Shown: in pieces, positions 10,401 to 16,775 of the stretch
Layout: each line of letters starts with the position of its first letter
How positions within the stretch are numbered: the stretch's first letter is position 1
NCBI RefSeq assembly: GCF_000337535.1
Contig: NZ_AOIP01000020.1
Span: forward strand, 32,725-73,287
Origin: Natrialba aegyptia DSM 13077
Lineage (GTDB): Archaea; Halobacteriota; Halobacteria; Halobacteriales; Natrialbaceae
Direction of reading: 5' to 3'
DNA length: 40,563 nt
Translations under genes and position numbers: made by a program
The notes under the pieces: model-generated
The model's input: the letters and a program-made list of their open reading frames with translations, nothing else
Told to the model about the DNA's origin: nothing
Databases searched by the model: none

Positions 10401-10471
10401 GCCTCGTACCGTCCCGACTCGGCCCAGCGCTCGCGCCACTCGGCCTCGAGTTCCCGCGGGTCGTAACTCAT
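7457..10471 (-). CDS. leuS: Leucyl-tRNA synthetase, archaeal/eukaryotic type
   Basis: A 1004-residue class Ia synthetase of the archaeal LeuRS group. HIGH is at 49-52 ('[22 protein letters not shown]') and KMSSS at 661-665. The CP1 editing domain is present ('[13 protein letters not shown]', and '[11 protein letters not shown]' with the conserved Asp). Within CP1 there is a roughly 30-residue Ser/Gly/Glu/Asp-rich insertion ('[18 protein letters not shown]' onward), probably a disordered halophilic loop. The C-terminal archaeal tRNA-recognition domain is present and ends '[10 protein letters not shown]'. This is expected to be the ancestral housekeeping enzyme, with the downstream bacterial-type gene acquired later. 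The ATG at 10471 lies 28 bp from its TATA box. Confidence 0.95.
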   Translation of the reverse strand: [1004 protein letters not shown]

Positions 10472-10494
10472 GACTGCGTATTATGCCGGATCGG

Positions 10495-10503
10495 GTAAAA
10501 GTA
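10495..10503 (-). promoter_or_regulatory. TATA box of archaeal-type leuS
   Basis: TACTTTTAC on the minus strand is centred 28 bp upstream of the ATG at 10471 and fits a leaderless transcript. Confidence 0.5.
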
Positions 10504-10566
10504 CTATCACGTTTGGCACGTGCCGCTGACCGAGAAAAGCGTCCCGCGTCGTCGTCCACCAACCGC

Positions 10567-10998
10567 TCACTCGATGTCGATCCGCTTCGACTCCTCACTT
10601 CCCGACTCCTTCGGCAATCGAACGGTCAACACGCCGTTCTCGTATCCGGCCGACACGTCGTCCTCGTCGACCGGCTCCGGCAGCCGAATGCTGCGGTTCG
10701 CCGTCTTTCGAGTTCGTTCGTGTCGGAGGTATCGCCCCTCCCCCTCGTCGTCCGCGAACTCGGCTTCCTCGGTGCGGTTCGCTTCGAGTCGCAACGTTCC
10801 CTCCGTGAGCGTCAGGTCGATATCCTCGACCTCGTAGCCCGGCAGGTCGGCCGTCACGACGAACTCGTCGCCGGTATCGGTCACGTCGACCGGTACCGTT
10901 CCGGGGACCTGCAGGCCGCCGCTTGCCATCCCTTCCTCGACCTGCTTGCTTACGCGGTCGAGCATCTCCTCGATTTCGTCGAACGGGTTTCGTCGCAT
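10567..10998 (-). CDS. Hsp20/alpha-crystallin small heat-shock protein
   Basis: 143 residues. The alpha-crystallin domain spans about 35-130, beginning 'VPVDVTDTGDEFVVTADLPGY' and ending with the diagnostic 'YENGVLTVRLPK', followed by a short C-terminal tail. ATP-independent holdase that binds unfolding proteins as an oligomer in the cytoplasm. The frame stays open far upstream into the bcp antisense region, but homology starts at 'MRRNPFDEIEEML', so the ATG at 10998 is chosen. It has a GG-rich (AGGTGG) sequence 4 bases upstream and a TATA box 29 bp upstream. It is a monocistronic gene between leuS and bcp. Confidence 0.93.
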   Translation of the reverse strand: MRRNPFDEIEEMLDRVSKQVEEGMASGGLQVPGTVPVDVTDTGDEFVVTADLPGYEVEDIDLTLTEGTLRLEANRTEEAEFADDEGEGRYLRHERTRKTANRSIRLPEPVDEDDVSAGYENGVLTVRLPKESGSEESKRIDIE

Positions 10999-11022
10999 AC
11001 GTCCACCTAGGTGTTCGAGGTG

Positions 11023-11030
11023 GATAAATT
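11023..11030 (-). promoter_or_regulatory. TATA box of hsp20
   Basis: AATTTATC on the minus strand, centred 29 bp upstream of the ATG at 10998. A second A/T-rich stretch (11038-11046) lies just upstream. Confidence 0.5.
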
Positions 11031-11087
11031 CTGCCCGTGATAAAACAACAGAACGGGCGTGCGAGTTCTTCGAGCGGCGCGACCCGT

Positions 11088-11543
11088 CTACTCCGGCAGC
11101 GTCACCAGGTCGTCGTCCAGCGCGTCGAGCAGTACCTCGCGTGCGTGCCCGTCCGGATCGACGTTCTCGTAGACGGCCCGTATTTCGCCGTCGGCGAGGA
11201 CGAATGTCGTCCGCGGGGCTGTCCCGTCGGTCACGTCGACACCGAAGGCGTCGGCGACCTCGCCGTCGGGGTCCGCGAGCAGATCGAACTCGAGTGCTTC
11301 CGACTGAGCGAACGAGCTGTGAGACGCAACGTCGTCGGTGGAGACGCCGTAGACCTCGACGCCAGCCTCCCGATAGGTCTCGCGTTCGCGCTGGAACTGC
11401 GTGGCCTCGGTCGTACAGCCGGGCGTGTCGTCGTGCGGGTAGAAGTACACGACGGTCGGATCGTCGAACGCGGGGGAAACCGCTTCGCCGTCCTGGTTTG
11501 GCGCTGTCACGGTCGGCGCGTCGTCGCCTGTTGTCAGTGTCAT
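11088..11543 (-). CDS. bcp: Bcp-type peroxiredoxin (thioredoxin-dependent thiol peroxidase)
   Basis: 151 residues with the AhpC/TSA thioredoxin-like fold. The peroxidatic Cys sits in 'YPHDDTPGCTTEATQF'. This is the only cysteine in the protein: the position five residues on, which carries the resolving Cys in atypical two-Cys Bcp proteins, is Thr. It should therefore work as a one-Cys peroxiredoxin reduced directly by an external thiol. It detoxifies H2O2 and organic hydroperoxides in the cytoplasm. It lies 96 bp downstream of pheA on the same strand, so read-through from pheA is possible. Confidence 0.93.
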   Translation of the reverse strand: MTLTTGDDAPTVTAPNQDGEAVSPAFDDPTVVYFYPHDDTPGCTTEATQFQRERETYREAGVEVYGVSTDDVASHSSFAQSEALEFDLLADPDGEVADAFGVDVTDGTAPRTTFVLADGEIRAVYENVDPDGHAREVLLDALDDDLVTLPE

Positions 11544-11639
11544 CGTTTCCGGTCGTGTGTCCGCGAGACGAGGGAAAACAGTTTGCGGTCGGTGTCAGTG
11601 TCGGTGTCGATGTCGTCGTCCGCGGTCGGCGAATCAGCC

Positions 11640-12458
11640 TCACTCGACGACGTGTTCCATATCGTACGAGCCGAGTCGCCGCACCCAGCCGTTCTCGGCG
11701 AGCGCTTCGAGTTCGGCGATGGCTTCGCTTGTTCGCGCTTCGTAGAGGCCGGCCTCGATGTCGACGTGGAAGATGTAGTCGCCGAGGCGCTGGCCGCTCG
11801 GGCGAGATTCGACGCGCGTGAGGTTGATGTCGCGGTCGGCGAAGGGTTCGAGCAGTTCGAGCAGCAGTCCGGGGTAGTTCGCGTTCGGATAGACGACGAG
11901 CGTCGTCTTACCGCCGCCTTTCGACCGATCTTCGGCGGGCGCGACCGCGAAGAATCGCGTCGCGTTCGAGTCCTGATCCTGGATGTCCTCGGCCAGCACC
12001 TCGAGCGCGGCGTCGTCGGTGGCGTTTGCGGGGTGAGCGATGCCGGCGACGGAGGGATCGTCGCGGGCGAACTCGACGCCCTGGGCCGTGCTCGCGACGG
12101 CTTCGAGGGTGGTGTCGGGGTACTCCCGATCGAGATAGGAGCGACACTGGGCGAGGGCCTGCGAGTGGCTGGCGATCGTCTCGAAGTCGGGGCCCTGTGC
12201 GAGCAGCGCGTGTTTGATCGGCGTGACGATTTCGCGGACCACGGCCACGTCGTACTCGGCGAGCGCGTCCAGGCTCTCCGTGACGCTGCCCTCGATGCTG
12301 TTCTCGATGGGGATGACGCCGCGGTCGTACTCGCCGCTCGCGACGGCATCGACGATCGAGGTCACGGACTGGCGAAAGTCGATCGCATCCGTGTCGGCGA
12401 TCGACTGTGCCGCCCGGTGCGAGTAGGTCCCTTCGGGGCCGAGTGTCACTGCGGTCAT
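11640..12458 (-). CDS. pheA: Prephenate dehydratase
   Basis: A 272-residue monofunctional prephenate dehydratase that converts prephenate to phenylpyruvate in phenylalanine synthesis. The catalytic domain starts 'MTAVTLGPEGTYSH' and contains the Thr-Arg-Phe motif ('NATRFFAVAP'). A C-terminal ACT domain carries the ESRP motif ('RVESRPSGQRLGDYIFHVD'), so feedback inhibition by phenylalanine is expected. The open frame extends upstream, but homology begins at the ATG at 12458; an ATG two codons earlier (12464) is equally possible. No chorismate mutase domain is fused. No Shine-Dalgarno is visible. Confidence 0.94.
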   Translation of the reverse strand: MTAVTLGPEGTYSHRAAQSIADTDAIDFRQSVTSIVDAVASGEYDRGVIPIENSIEGSVTESLDALAEYDVAVVREIVTPIKHALLAQGPDFETIASHSQALAQCRSYLDREYPDTTLEAVASTAQGVEFARDDPSVAGIAHPANATDDAALEVLAEDIQDQDSNATRFFAVAPAEDRSKGGGKTTLVVYPNANYPGLLLELLEPFADRDINLTRVESRPSGQRLGDYIFHVDIEAGLYEARTSEAIAELEALAENGWVRRLGSYDMEHVVE

Positions 12459-12784
12459 CGCCATTTCATTGCCGAGAGAACGTGAAAATACCCGGGGTTC
12501 GTGCCGACGTTGCCGGGGTGTTCGGCGCGGTCGCCGCGGTCCGGCACCGCCTTCCACCCCGGTATCGGCGATAACAGTTATCTGGGGTCGACACAGTCGT
12601 GTTCACTACCCCGCAGTTACGGCCGAGTCGTCTCGATACGAACGGCCACAGATATGGATACAGACACTGATACGATGACTGACATACCATCCATTTCGAT
12701 CCGCCGTCGGCGACAGCACCGTCAGCACACCATCTCAGGAATCGCCCGTCCCGAACGTCTCGAACTCGTCGGAGGGAGCCGATC
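12459..12784. other. Intergenic region between pheA and the opsin-like gene
   Basis: A divergent region of about 330 bp. It contains a 13-bp perfect inverted repeat, GATAACAGTTATC (12570-12582), which could be an operator, and the short leader ORF described separately. I see no tRNA or other RNA gene and no convincing TATA box for either flanking gene. Confidence 0.5.
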
Positions 12785-12788
12785 GTGA
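12654..12788 (+). CDS. Short leader ORF coupled to the opsin-like gene
   Basis: A 44-codon ORF (a second ATG at 12675 would give 37 codons) rich in Arg, His and Ser ('SISIRRRRQHRQHTISG'). Its stop TGA overlaps the GTG start of the opsin-like gene in a GTGA arrangement, and the GGAGGG Shine-Dalgarno for that start lies inside it. This geometry is typical of translational coupling. I do not recognise the peptide, its composition is unusually basic for a haloarchaeon, and it may be a leader peptide or chance. Confidence 0.35.
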   Translation: MDTDTDTMTDIPSISIRRRRQHRQHTISGIARPERLELVGGSRS

Positions 12789-13525
12789 TCGGTCCGCTCG
12801 CCCTCCTCGGCGTGTCGAGCGTCGTGCTCGTCGCCGCCGCGCTCGCGTTCTACTGGCGGACGCGATCGCTTCGCCCGAACTCTCGACCGTACGGGTACGC
12901 CGTCGTCGTCGCAACGATCGCGATGGGAATCACCTATCTGTGCATGGCTGTCGCCGACATGTCCGGGATCGGGACGGATTTCATCCGGTTCATCGGCTAC
13001 ACGGTCATGTGGGCTGCACTCATCCCCGTCGTCTGCGCCGTTGCCGGTGCCGATCGCCGGCTGACGCTCCTGCTAGTTGCCGTCGTCGTGGGTCGGCTTT
13101 GGGTCACCCTTGGAAGCTGGTTCCTCGAGGGAGCGCTCGCGATGATCGCAACGCTCGGCACGTTCGGCGCTCTCGGTGGCGGGCTCTACTTGCTGTTCGG
13201 ACCGATCTCCCGCGCGGCGAGATCGCTCCCGGCCGAACGAGCGCTCCTGTTTACCAAACTCAAGTACCTGCTCGTCCTCGGGTGGGGCGGTCTCGTCGTG
13301 ACCGGACTGCTCTCGGGAAGCCTGAGCCTCGCGGACGACTTCGTCGGCCAACTCATCGTCATCTACGTCGAGGCGATCCTGCTGCTCGGTTTCGGCGGCA
13401 TGGTCCTCCGGAGTTCTGCGGCGCTCGAACAGACGGCGTCATCGACCGGGCTTCTCTCGTTCGATACTGAACTCGGCGATGCTGGCACGCCTGGATCCAC
13501 GGAGCACGTCGACCACGCCGATTAG
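12785..13525 (+). CDS. Opsin-family seven-helix protein lacking the retinal lysine
   Basis: 246 residues with seven hydrophobic helices. The pattern aligns by eye with bacteriorhodopsin: helix B 'YGYAVVVATIAMGITYLCMA', helix C 'FIRFIGYTVMW' then 'AGADRRLTLLL', and helix G ending 'LLLGFGGMVLRSSAAL' against bacteriorhodopsin 'KVGFGLILLRSRAI'. In that alignment Arg82 is kept (Arg68), but proton acceptor Asp85 is Gly71, Asp96 is Val82, Asp212 is Glu196 and the Schiff-base Lys216 is Leu200. The only lysines are 158 and 160, at the loop before helix F. It therefore cannot bind retinal in the usual way or pump protons. Opsin-related proteins without the lysine are known from haloarchaea; their role is unclear. 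The GTG start is supported by GGAGGG 7 bases upstream. Its stop overlaps that of the convergent transporter by two bases. Confidence 0.82.
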   Translation: MIGPLALLGVSSVVLVAAALAFYWRTRSLRPNSRPYGYAVVVATIAMGITYLCMAVADMSGIGTDFIRFIGYTVMWAALIPVVCAVAGADRRLTLLLVAVVVGRLWVTLGSWFLEGALAMIATLGTFGALGGGLYLLFGPISRAARSLPAERALLFTKLKYLLVLGWGGLVVTGLLSGSLSLADDFVGQLIVIYVEAILLLGFGGMVLRSSAALEQTASSTGLLSFDTELGDAGTPGSTEHVDHAD

Positions 13526-14844
13526 TCGTCTCCCGTTGGATTGGCAGCACCGATCGGTTCGTCGCCGCCAACGGCCAGGCCATCCTCGGTCGCACGCTCC
13601 GCGATCCGGGGCTGGAAGACCCACGAACAGAGCGCCAGAATGGGGACCATCGTGACGGCGACGACCGCGTACCCGACGTGCAGATTGGGAAGGAACGGCG
13701 CGGCAAACACGAGCGGATAGACGGTGCCACCGACAGTTCCGATCCCGCCGACGACGCCGGAGACGGTGCCCGAATTGTTCGGGAACATCGCGGGAACCTG
13801 TGCGAAGATCGCTCCTTCGGAGAACGCACAGCCGACGCCGACGAAAAACCCGGCGACGACCGCGACGTAGATGTTGCCGGTCAGTCCCGCGGCCGTCATC
13901 ACCAGCAACGACACGACGACGAAGACGAGCATCGTAAACGTCCACTGTTCGCGGTAGCGACCCTCGAACCACGGCAACACGGACCGTTCCGTTCGAGCGA
14001 CGAGATCGCTAACGTAGCCACCGATGGGACGAAGCAAGCCAGCCGCAATCGAGAACGTCGCCGCGAACGTCGCCGCGATCACGATATCCCCCTGACCGAA
14101 CGCCTCGCGATAATACGTTCCGAGCCAGCCGTTCATCGCGACTTCGAGCCCGAACGTCATCACGTAGGCGGCCGACAGTACGATCGCGCCGTACCGTGTG
14201 CCCACGTAAAGCACTCGCCGGAGACTGGCGCTCTCCCTCGTCGCACGACGCTTCGCCTCGGTCTTTGCGGCATCTCCGAACAGGGAGTAACCGAGTCCCA
14301 GAACGATGGCGATAAGTCCCGTATAGAAGAACGCAGCGCGCCAGTTCGTCGAGAACAGCGGCCCGGCGTAGTCGGAACCGAAGACTCTCGGCAGCGTAAA
14401 GTACGCGCCAAGGCCTGCCCCGGCGTTTCCGACACCGGCGAAGATACCCTCCGCCGTTCCCAGATTCTCCTCTTTAAACCACTCAGAAACGTGCTGAATG
14501 CCGATGACGAACGTGATTCCTGCCAGGGAAGCGATGACTCGCGAGACCGTAAATATCTCGTACGTCTGTGCGAACGCGCTGATCACCGAAAAGACACCGA
14601 CGATGACGAGCGTCACACTGGCCGTTATCGGTGCACCAAAGCGGTCAGTAAGTGGCCCGATAAGGAGTCGGCCAGCCGGAACCGCAACGACTGCCGCACT
14701 CGAGACGATCCCGAGTTCAGCGACCGAGAGTCCGAACTCGGTGGCGATGTCGTCGGTAAACGGGGCGAACGAGAACCAGATCGTAAACCCCAGATTGAAC
14801 ATGAGCGTCGCGAGTATCAGATTCTTCCATTTATCGTCGATCAT
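13522..14844 (-). CDS. NarK-like MFS transporter (nitrate/nitrite porter family)
   Basis: 440 residues with about 12 membrane helices of the major facilitator superfamily. The loop 2-3 motif is 'GPLTDRFGAPI'. Two glycine/asparagine-rich helices resemble NNP/NarK signature helices: 'AGVGNAGAGLGAYFTLP' (helix 5 region) and 'FPNNSGTVSGVVGGIGTVGG' (helix 11 region). Nitrate/nitrite transport is the best guess, though no nitrate or nitrite reductase gene is nearby. The ATG at 14844 is preferred over the GTG two codons earlier. It is convergent with the opsin-like gene. Confidence 0.8.
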   Translation of the reverse strand: MIDDKWKNLILATLMFNLGFTIWFSFAPFTDDIATEFGLSVAELGIVSSAAVVAVPAGRLLIGPLTDRFGAPITASVTLVIVGVFSVISAFAQTYEIFTVSRVIASLAGITFVIGIQHVSEWFKEENLGTAEGIFAGVGNAGAGLGAYFTLPRVFGSDYAGPLFSTNWRAAFFYTGLIAIVLGLGYSLFGDAAKTEAKRRATRESASLRRVLYVGTRYGAIVLSAAYVMTFGLEVAMNGWLGTYYREAFGQGDIVIAATFAATFSIAAGLLRPIGGYVSDLVARTERSVLPWFEGRYREQWTFTMLVFVVVSLLVMTAAGLTGNIYVAVVAGFFVGVGCAFSEGAIFAQVPAMFPNNSGTVSGVVGGIGTVGGTVYPLVFAAPFLPNLHVGYAVVAVTMVPILALCSWVFQPRIAERATEDGLAVGGDEPIGAANPTGDD

Positions 14845-14850
14845 AGACAC

Positions 14851-15257
14851 GCATCACCGCCCCGTTGTCAGGGGTGCTTCTACTGAGACTGACACACTAT
14901 TGGCGGGGTTCGAATCGTGTCGTTCCCCAATTGAACTCGAATAGCAGCGGATAGTTGTACTCATGTGGCGGGAGGTACTGGACGTATACAAACATATAGG
15001 CTTAGTTCTTAGATAGATATGAAACGTATGCTGGCTGCGGTACTACCCTAATCCGTATTATCGCCCCTAGAGGTTCGACAATTGTTGGGTTCTCTGCTGG
15101 TGTCCCTCCGTCTAGGGATCGCTAGTGAATTGCTCTCACGCGCCCCGGACCGGCGAACGGCGGGTAAAGCGGTAGGTACAGCTGTGAGGGACGAACCTGG
15201 TGCTCGTGATCGATCGTCCCAAAACTGGTATACAAGTAGAACTGATGCGTGACAATT
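14851..15257. other. Divergent intergenic region between the NarK-like gene and bluB
   Basis: About 400 bp with lower GC than its surroundings (notably 14,990-15,025). It holds the bluB TATA box near its right end and a small hairpin CCCC/GGGG at about 14,862-14,876 just upstream of the transporter. I see no tRNA, no riboswitch I can name and no credible ORF. Confidence 0.4.
15229..15236 (+). promoter_or_regulatory. TATA box of bluB
   Basis: TATACAAG is centred 26 bp before the ATG at 15258. This supports that ATG, rather than the in-frame GTG at 15249, as the start of a leaderless gene. Confidence 0.55.
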
Positions 15258-15926
15258 ATGGTTTCATTCACCGCAGATGAGCGAGCAGCCGTCTACAAGT
15301 CGATCTATGCGCGACGCGATATCAGGCAGTTCAGTGATGATCCCGTTTCCGAGGAAACGATGGCGCGGATTCTGGACGCTGCACATCACGCACCCAGCGT
15401 TGGATTCTCCCAGCCGTGGGACTTCATCGTCATCGAGGACGGAGAGACGAAAACCGAGGTTGCAGCGATCGCTGAACGAGCGATTGCTGCTGCGCGCGAA
15501 GGGTATCAGGAGCCACGGCGGTCCGATTTCGGCGCGTTGAAACTGGAGGGAATCACCGATGCACCGGTGAATATTTGCGTCACTTGCGATCCGACCCGTG
15601 ACGCGCCTCACGTCCTCGGTCGCAACACGATGCAGAAGATGGACGCCTATTCGACGTGTCTTGCCGTCCAGAACATCTGGTTGGCCGCACGGAGTGAGGG
15701 TATCGGCGTGGGATGGGTATCGTTCCTCTATCCCCACGAACTCCGCGATGTGCTGGGGATTCCATACCACGTGGATCCCGTCGCGTACCTCTGTGTCGGC
15801 TATCCCAGAAACGGCTTTCCTGCTGAACCCGTCCTGCAAGAGCAAGGATGGCGTGACCGTCTCGATGGCGAGCAACTGATCCACTACGACGAGTGGAACT
15901 CCGAGAAAGCGCCGCAGGGGCGATGA
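15258..15926 (+). CDS. bluB: 5,6-Dimethylbenzimidazole synthase (BluB)
   Basis: 222 residues of the nitroreductase fold, BluB branch. BluB cleaves reduced FMN with O2 to make 5,6-dimethylbenzimidazole, the lower ligand of cobalamin. BluB-type features are 'IYARRDIRQF' near the N-terminus with the conserved Asp, 'HHAPSVGFSQPWDFIVI', 'GVGWVSFLYP' with the conserved Ser after helix F, and the C-terminal 'QGWRDRLDGEQLI'. A generic nitroreductase is less likely because these are specific to BluB. No other cobalamin genes are adjacent. Its neighbour across the intergenic region is the NarK-like transporter. Confidence 0.88.
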   Translation: MVSFTADERAAVYKSIYARRDIRQFSDDPVSEETMARILDAAHHAPSVGFSQPWDFIVIEDGETKTEVAAIAERAIAAAREGYQEPRRSDFGALKLEGITDAPVNICVTCDPTRDAPHVLGRNTMQKMDAYSTCLAVQNIWLAARSEGIGVGWVSFLYPHELRDVLGIPYHVDPVAYLCVGYPRNGFPAEPVLQEQGWRDRLDGEQLIHYDEWNSEKAPQGR

Positions 15927-16032
15927 CCTGTATCGCCATCCGGGCCCGAGTTACCCGTCGTCGCTGGATAGTTACTCCTCGCCAGAGACGCCACTCATGG
16001 ACTCGTCCCCCCGAAATCGCCGACAATCCGCG

Positions 16033-16341
16033 TTACTCGTCCAGGTGGTCGATTCCCTTCTTGGAGACGTTCGCCTCCGTGATCTCGTCGGGCATCCAAT
16101 CCGGCTTATCGTCGGGCGCTGTCTCCTCCCAGGCCCAGCCGTCGTAGATGTGGACTTTATCCGTCCCCTTCTCACGAAGCCTGAGTTCAGTTCGGTCAGC
16201 CGCGTCCTCGCTCGAGCCCGGTTCGAGCCGTCGTGCCGCCTTGAGGGCGGCTTGCCGGGGAGTGTTCCCCGAAAAGACACTTTCCTCTTCCCCGCTCGAC
16301 GCTCGCAGCGCAAAGTTTCGTTTACCGTCTTCGCGTACCAT
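16033..16341 (-). CDS. MC1-family non-histone chromosomal protein
   Basis: 102 residues beginning 'MVREDGKRNFALRASSG', followed by 'ESVFSGNTPRQAALKAARRL' and 'LREKGTDKVHIYDGWAWEE', the family pattern of archaeal chromosomal protein MC1, a monomeric DNA-bending protein. The open frame continues 13 codons further upstream, but homology starts at the ATG at 16341. The haloarchaeal version has a longer acidic C-terminus than the methanogen protein. It is divergent from the small AbrB-like gene. Confidence 0.93.
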   Translation of the reverse strand: MVREDGKRNFALRASSGEEESVFSGNTPRQAALKAARRLEPGSSEDAADRTELRLREKGTDKVHIYDGWAWEETAPDDKPDWMPDEITEANVSKKGIDHLDE

Positions 16342-16377
16342 GGTTTTGCCTCCATGCCAACCCAGCACACGGCCCGA

Positions 16378-16390
16378 CATAAATATATCC
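16378..16390 (-). promoter_or_regulatory. TATA box of the MC1 gene
   Basis: GGATATATTTATG on the minus strand, centred about 43 bp upstream of the ATG at 16341, giving a predicted leader of about 15 nt. It shares the word ATATCC (plus strand) with two further boxes at 16419-16432 and 16537-16548. Confidence 0.5.
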
Positions 16391-16418
16391 CTGAAAATCG
16401 ACCGACAGTGCCGGTATC

Positions 16419-16432
16419 TTTAAGTATATCCG
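16419..16432. promoter_or_regulatory. Additional TATA-like box without an assigned gene
   Basis: CTTTAAGTATATCC reads TTAAGTATATCC over its last 12 bases, identical to the TATA box of the small AbrB-like gene at 16537-16548. Read on the plus strand, transcription would begin near 16,450-16,460 in a stretch with no ORF; read on the minus strand it could be a distal MC1 promoter. Confidence 0.35.
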
Positions 16433-16536
16433 TCAGGCACCTCTTTGCACTATCTCGCTCCACCGGTCGCCGCTCTCTCGTAATTGTCCGCGTAACTACT
16501 GTGTAATAAGGTCATTCCTCGGGGCGTCGAAAACAC

Positions 16537-16548
16537 TTAAGTATATCC
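16537..16548 (+). promoter_or_regulatory. TATA box of the small AbrB-like gene
   Basis: TTAAGTATATCC is centred about 36 bp before the ATG at 16578, so a leader of about 10 nt is predicted. Confidence 0.55.
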
Positions 16549-16577
16549 TACGGCGAAGTTCGTCATAGAATCCCGCG

Positions 16578-16775
16578 ATGGTACGGAAAAAGAAGTTGAG
16601 TCCAAGCGGTGCGAAAGACGAAGACGGTAACTACCACAACGTCCACCTCAATCTGCACGAGGATGAACTCGCAGTCGCGGGGATGGATATCGGCGACGAA
16701 GTTTTCGTTCGGGTCCGGGACGGGAAGATCATCATTCAGCAAGCCGACGAGGAAGACGTCGAACACGAGTTCTAA
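16578..16775 (+). CDS. Small AbrB/SpoVT-like haloarchaeal protein
   Basis: 65 residues: a basic N-terminus ('MVRKKKLSPSGAKDEDG') followed by a short beta-rich segment ('VHLNLHEDELAVAGMDIGDEVFVRVRDGKIIIQQA') with the alternating pattern and Gly-Asp-Glu-Val turn of swapped-hairpin AbrB domains, then an acidic tail. Such proteins are usually dimeric DNA-binding regulators; DNA binding here is inferred. It has its own TATA box and is divergent from MC1. It looks like the conserved small proteins often annotated as hypothetical in haloarchaea. Confidence 0.75.
   Translation: MVRKKKLSPSGAKDEDGNYHNVHLNLHEDELAVAGMDIGDEVFVRVRDGKIIIQQADEEDVEHEF

Noticed and set aside
8909-10498. 529-codon plus-strand frame opposite the archaeal-type leuS
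   Set aside because: Mirror of the LeuRS coding sequence with no domain of its own.
11037-12485. 482-codon plus-strand frame opposite bcp and pheA
   Set aside because: Spans two real convergent-strand genes and the gap between them; composition of a shadow frame.
13678-14886. 402-codon plus-strand frame opposite the NarK-like transporter
   Set aside because: Arg/Asp-rich mirror frame; the opposite strand encodes 12 clear membrane helices.
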